NCBI RefSeq assembly: GCF_052118625.1
Contig: NZ_JBQKGW010000014.1
Location: 15,780 to 79,779 of the forward strand
Source of the DNA: Porcincola sp945869225
Lineage (GTDB): Bacteria > Bacillota > Clostridia > Lachnospirales > Lachnospiraceae
Direction of reading: 5' to 3'
DNA: 64,000 nt
Within the stretch, counting starts at the first letter, position 1. Each line of letters starts with the position of its first letter. Made by a program: the position numbers and the translations under genes. Positions 60,510 to 64,000 of this stretch are shown here, piece after piece. A model generated the notes under the pieces. It had not been told where the DNA came from. It saw only the letters and a list, made by a program, of their open reading frames with translations, and searched no databases.

Positions 60510-61961
60510 GTGAAAAATCTGGTAATGAATCCATATCTCCCCTTGGATGAACACATTCCGGACGGGGAGCCTCATGTGTTTCAGGACAGGCTGTATCTGT
60601 TTGGCAGTCACGACCGGGAGAATGGAAAAGAATTTTGTGAGCTGGACTATGTGACGTGGTCAGCCCCGGCAGATGATTTGTCTGACTGGAGGTATGAGGG
60701 CGTAATCTACAGGAAAGACCAGGATCCATATAATCCGGAAAAGCTTCCGATGTATGCCCCGGACGTCGTGCAGGGACGGGATGGCAGGTATTATCTTTAC
60801 TACTGCATCAAATTTCAGGACAGCATCCATGTTGCAGTCTCTGACAAGCCCCAGGGACCATATAAATTCTATGGACAGGTACACTATAAAGACGGCAGGG
60901 GGATGAGCGAGAACCAGCCGTACGATCCGTCTGTCATCTGTACGGAGGAAGGAAATTATCTGTACTTCGGATTTGCGCCCTGCATGATCAACATCCCAAG
61001 ATACAAGTCACAGGATCTGAAGGGGTGTTCTGTCGTCAGGCTGGCAGATGATATGCTGACTGTTCTGGAGGGACCGGAGGTCGTTCTGCCATCAGAGAAC
61101 TATGCAGACGGGACGTCATTTGAGTCGGATCCGTACTTTGAGGGGCCGTCGATCAGAAAAATTCACGGCATTTATTATCTGATCTATTCCTCCGTCCATA
61201 CCCATCGGCTCTGTTATGCAACAAGCAGCAGACCGATGAGCGGATTTCAGTACAGAGGCTGCATCATATCCAGCACAGATGTCGGGTACAAGGGGCGCAG
61301 GGAAGAGGATCAGCTGAACAGTGGAGGAAACAACCACGGAGGACTCGTGGAGGTGAACGGGCAGTGGTATATCTTCTACCACCGGCACACCTCCCTCACT
61401 CAGTATAACCGGCAGGCCTGCGCAGAGCGTGTTTTCATTAAGGAAGACGGATCCATACCGCAGGTCTGTGTGACAACCAGTGGTCTGAATGCAAAGCGGC
61501 TTCCGGGCGTGGGCGTCTATCCGGCGGTCTATTGCTGCAATCTGACAAATGGACATATGGGCGCTTTGAATTCCCTGGGACGTTCCAATAAGGAGGCGGA
61601 CTTCCCCTATCTGACAAGTGATGAGGACGGAAGGTATGTATCCAATATTTCGTCTGGGACGATCGTCGGATATAAGTATTTCGATCTCGGGAAAACGCAT
61701 CAAATCCAGATCCGTTACCGGGGGACAGGCGGGAACCATGCAGATGGGGTGATCCGGGTTCTCACGGAGATTGACGCACCGGATACGGCATGCAGAGGAG
61801 AGATCTGCGTGAAGACGGAAGCTTCAAACGGAACTGTACCGGGAAATACGTTCATGAAGGCTGTGGGAGGAGTTCAGTTCCAGGATGATGACCGGGAACT
61901 CTATTTCCGATATGTCGGAAACGGAGCCATTGACCTCATGGAAATAGAACTGATGGAGTGA
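60510..61961 (+). CDS. GH43 family glycosidase with C-terminal CBM6-like domain
   Basis: A 483-aa protein. The five-bladed propeller begins NPYLPLDEHIPDGEPHVFQD with LYLFGSHDRENG, typical of one GH43 subfamily. MYAPDVVQGRDGRYYLYY and FEGPSIRKIHGIYYLIYS carry the middle Asp and general acid Glu. From about residue 370 a beta-sandwich (GYKYFDLGKTHQIQIRYRG, ELYFRYVGNGAIDLMEIE) resembles CBM6. Likely alpha-L-arabinofuranosidase or beta-xylosidase acting in the cytoplasm, as no signal peptide is visible. The GTG at 60510 follows AGAGGAA; ATG at 60525 is an alternative. Confidence 0.88.
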   Translation: MKNLVMNPYLPLDEHIPDGEPHVFQDRLYLFGSHDRENGKEFCELDYVTWSAPADDLSDWRYEGVIYRKDQDPYNPEKLPMYAPDVVQGRDGRYYLYYCIKFQDSIHVAVSDKPQGPYKFYGQVHYKDGRGMSENQPYDPSVICTEEGNYLYFGFAPCMINIPRYKSQDLKGCSVVRLADDMLTVLEGPEVVLPSENYADGTSFESDPYFEGPSIRKIHGIYYLIYSSVHTHRLCYATSSRPMSGFQYRGCIISSTDVGYKGRREEDQLNSGGNNHGGLVEVNGQWYIFYHRHTSLTQYNRQACAERVFIKEDGSIPQVCVTTSGLNAKRLPGVGVYPAVYCCNLTNGHMGALNSLGRSNKEADFPYLTSDEDGRYVSNISSGTIVGYKYFDLGKTHQIQIRYRGTGGNHADGVIRVLTEIDAPDTACRGEICVKTEASNGTVPGNTFMKAVGGVQFQDDDRELYFRYVGNGAIDLMEIELME

Positions 61962-62007
61962 ACACTGCGGCAGGGCATACAGAAAACAATCACAGGAGGA
62001 AATCAAG

Positions 62008-63402
62008 ATGAACAAGTATGCTGGAAAACGGCCGGGGTTCGGCGAGAAGATCGCTTTTGCCCTGGGGGATGGTGGATGTAATTTTGTCTGGACGACGCTG
62101 GGATCGTTCCTGACCGTCTATTACACCGACAATGTTGGCATTGCAGCGGCAACGATTGGAACGATGATGCTGCTGGCAAGATTGCTGGATGGAATTTCAG
62201 ATCTGATCATGGGAGCGATTATTGACCGTACGCATACCCGGTGGGGAAAAGCACGCCCATGGATCTTATGGTCTGCGATCCCAATGGGGGTCGGGCTGGT
62301 GCTGATGTTCTCCGTTCCGTCATCGCTTTCGTCGAACGGAAAAGTGGCGTACGCCTTTATCTCTTACGTATTGATGGCTGCCGTTGTCTATACGGCCTGC
62401 AACCTGGCATACAATACGCTGCTTGCCCTGTTCTCCCCGGAGCGGAAAGACCGCATACAGGCGAGTTCCTTCCGGTTCTTCTGCACGATGGCGACGGTCT
62501 TGTTTATCAATTACAATACCATGAACTTTGTGGGAAAATTCGGATGGACAGGAATGGCTTCGATCTTCGGCGCAATTGCGGTCGTCATGCTTCTAATCAC
62601 ATTTTTCTTCACCAGGGAGCGTAACAACCAGGAGATCGAAAAAGACGTTGACCAGACCTTCGCCGATACAGAGAAAAAGAAAAAAGCACAGAAACTGTCT
62701 GTCGGAAAGTCATTTGCCTATCTGTTTAAGAATAAGTACTTCCTGCTTTTAACGCTGATCTTCGTTGTGAACTATACGGCGCTGGGCGTGAATAATGGAC
62801 TTCGGATTTATTATGCTAGAGATGTGCTGGGCAATGTAGGCCTCATGGGAACCCTGACACTTTGCTTCATCCTTCCGAAGATGATCGGCAACCTGGTTTA
62901 CCCGTATATTGTGAAGGTGCTTGGAAACTGGAGATCCATGGTCATCGGCTATATCGTTGAGATTGCAGGAGTCCTGCTGATGGCAGTCCTCCCGACATCT
63001 GCGGCGGCAGCATTCACAGGACTGATCCTGCTTGGAATTGGCGGAATCCCTCATAATGCCGGACTTTTTGCAATGGTAGCGGATGTCGTAGACTACGGAG
63101 AGTGGAAGACAGGTGTCAGGCTGGACGGGCTTACAAACTCTGCAACATCCTTCGGCATGAAAGTTGGCGCAGGACTTGGCTCCGCGATTGTCGGCTGGGG
63201 ACTCGCATGGGCAGCATATGAAGGAAAACGGACAGCGCAGAAGGTCGCGCAGACCGCAATGACCATTGCCCGCATCAAGAGCGCATACACGATCATTCCG
63301 GTCATCCTGTTTGCAATCGGTCTTGTCGCTCTGCTTTTCTGCAACCTTGATAAGATCGCACCGCAGATGGAAAAAGATCTTGCGGCAAAACGTGCAGAGT
63401 AA
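62008..63402 (+). CDS. GPH-family sugar:cation symporter
   Basis: A 464-aa MFS-type transporter of the glycoside-pentoside-hexuronide family with twelve helices. FGEKIAFALGDGGCNFVW opens helix 1. MGAIIDRTHTRWGKARPWIL is the hallmark loop 2-3 motif, and ADVVDYGEWKTGVRLDG the second-half counterpart. A charged loop (ERNNQEIEKDVDQ ... EKKKKAQKL) joins the halves. AGGAGG lies 6 nt before the ATG. It follows GH43 by 46 bp and probably imports the oligosaccharides that GH43, GH3 and GH27 degrade. Confidence 0.93.
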   Translation: MNKYAGKRPGFGEKIAFALGDGGCNFVWTTLGSFLTVYYTDNVGIAAATIGTMMLLARLLDGISDLIMGAIIDRTHTRWGKARPWILWSAIPMGVGLVLMFSVPSSLSSNGKVAYAFISYVLMAAVVYTACNLAYNTLLALFSPERKDRIQASSFRFFCTMATVLFINYNTMNFVGKFGWTGMASIFGAIAVVMLLITFFFTRERNNQEIEKDVDQTFADTEKKKKAQKLSVGKSFAYLFKNKYFLLLTLIFVVNYTALGVNNGLRIYYARDVLGNVGLMGTLTLCFILPKMIGNLVYPYIVKVLGNWRSMVIGYIVEIAGVLLMAVLPTSAAAAFTGLILLGIGGIPHNAGLFAMVADVVDYGEWKTGVRLDGLTNSATSFGMKVGAGLGSAIVGWGLAWAAYEGKRTAQKVAQTAMTIARIKSAYTIIPVILFAIGLVALLFCNLDKIAPQMEKDLAAKRAE

Positions 63403-63414
63403 AATTTGACGTCG

Positions 63415-63458
63415 AAGCCTGTACAAACTTGCAGATCGCAAGTTTGTACAGGCTTTTG
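63415..63458 (+). terminator. strong intrinsic terminator of the symporter gene
   Basis: An 18-bp perfect stem (63415-63432 with 63438-63455), loop AGATC, followed by TTTTGTTGT. Confidence 0.9.
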
Positions 63459-63614
63459 TTGTATTGAAAAGTCGGGATCGCAAGGATTTACAAAGTCGAT
63501 ACAGATTTTTTAACTATCGTTTCCTAAACAGAAGTATTACACTTGATACAAATGAAATGTAATGATCGATCAATGAGAATGTAACAAAATCAGACAAGAA
63601 AGAGAGGACATGAC

Positions 63615-63908
63615 ATGGGAGCAATCGGTATTGAGCATCGCTGGGCGACTCAACGGATGAGAACAGTCTGGAAAATCAATGACAATCGCAGGGACGCAGG
63701 GCTGCAGTATCCTGATGATGTGGTTTGGGCAGAGAACTTGTTGTATGGTCCGTACGGAAACTGGAACCTGCTGGATATTTATTACCCCAAATCAGCAGTA
63801 AAGATTCTTGATGAAAAAACTCACAATGGGTTTCATGTCATAGGATCTGATGGTAACCGGCAGCGGGTACAGGTAATCGAAAAGCTTCCGTGTTGTCCGG
63901 CAAATTAA
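63615..63908 (+). pseudogene. alpha/beta-hydrolase (esterase), N-terminal fragment
   Basis: AGAGAGGACATGAC precedes an ATG that opens a 97-aa frame. The section VVWAENLLYGPYGNWNLLDIYYPKSA is the typical beginning of acetyl-esterase/lipase proteins, which continue with a His-Gly-Gly-Gly oxyanion loop. Here the sequence instead turns into unrelated residues (DEKTHNGFHVIGSDG) and stops. No catalytic Ser, Asp or His motif follows before the window ends. It is probably a truncated gene; a short standalone protein cannot be excluded. Confidence 0.5.
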
Positions 63909-64000
63909 ATGATGTCCCATCCGGCAGATTATTTCGCGCCGATTTTGGATTTCTACAGATGTGTCAGTCACTTTAAAAGTAACTGTTTCTGCGAATTGTT

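Overview
The window reads as chromosomal DNA of a GC-rich anaerobic Firmicute, most likely a Clostridia/Lachnospiraceae-type gut or rumen bacterium. The reasons are strong AGGAGG-type ribosome binding sites, many GTG and TTG starts, sigma-A promoters with 17-18 bp spacers, a cre-like box at pckA, and the gene mix (uvrB-uvrA pair, ATP-type pckA, GPH-family sugar transporter, oxygen-sensitive metalloenzyme genes). The family assignment is inference. I see no rRNA, tRNA, CRISPR array, insertion sequence or prophage.

Layout. 1-9.4 kb: four MATE exporters (one cut by the window edge), a decayed mgtC, a histidine phosphatase, a 32-aa membrane peptide, trmD, asparaginase and a CDF metal exporter. 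9.6-26.8 kb: housekeeping genes, namely a Nudix-GNAT fusion, a TreR-like GntR regulator, proA, pckA, glgX, mnmA, uvrB, uvrA, cysE, an orphan cbiG and trmL. 26.9-42.5 kb: one long co-directional block described below. 42.5-49.4 kb: second CDF exporter, LysR regulator with a divergent GCAxxG redox protein and TDT transporter, an autoregulated TetR gene with a membrane protein, a rearrangement scar joining a DUF2871 remnant to a broken MATE gene, and an Lrp regulator. 49.7-55.7 kb: aspA, an arsenic resistance operon (ArsP-like permease, ArsR, Acr3, small thioredoxin-like protein, ArsC), a NimA-like flavoprotein and a small Nif11-like protein. 55.8-64 kb: plant-glycan genes (GH27, AraC regulator, GH3, GH43, GPH symporter) and a truncated esterase.

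The most unusual content is the 12-gene block at 27109-42455. One NifH-like Fe protein is followed by a nitrogenase component-1-like pair (D1/K1), hypF-hypC-hypD-hypE, a second component-1-like pair (D2/K2), hydF, hydE and a DUF362 double [4Fe-4S] ferredoxin. HypCDEF normally build the Fe(CN)2CO unit of [NiFe]-hydrogenase. HydE and HydF normally build the diiron site of [FeFe]-hydrogenase. Here hypA, hypB, hydG and every hydrogenase structural gene are absent from the block. One H protein with two DK-type pairs resembles the NifH/NifDK/NifEN division of labour. My reading (inference) is a dedicated machine that assembles or uses an iron cofactor carrying CO/CN ligands through ATP-driven nitrogenase-like electron transfer. 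The block has its own promoter and a roughly 160-nt structured leader. The leader ends in a terminator-like hairpin whose 3' arm contains the Shine-Dalgarno sequence of the NifH-like gene.

A second window-wide theme is that many conserved enzymes (asparaginase, Nudix-GNAT, MnmA, UvrA, K1, K2, HypF, HydF, TetR) carry extra low-complexity loops, some made of visible short in-frame duplications.
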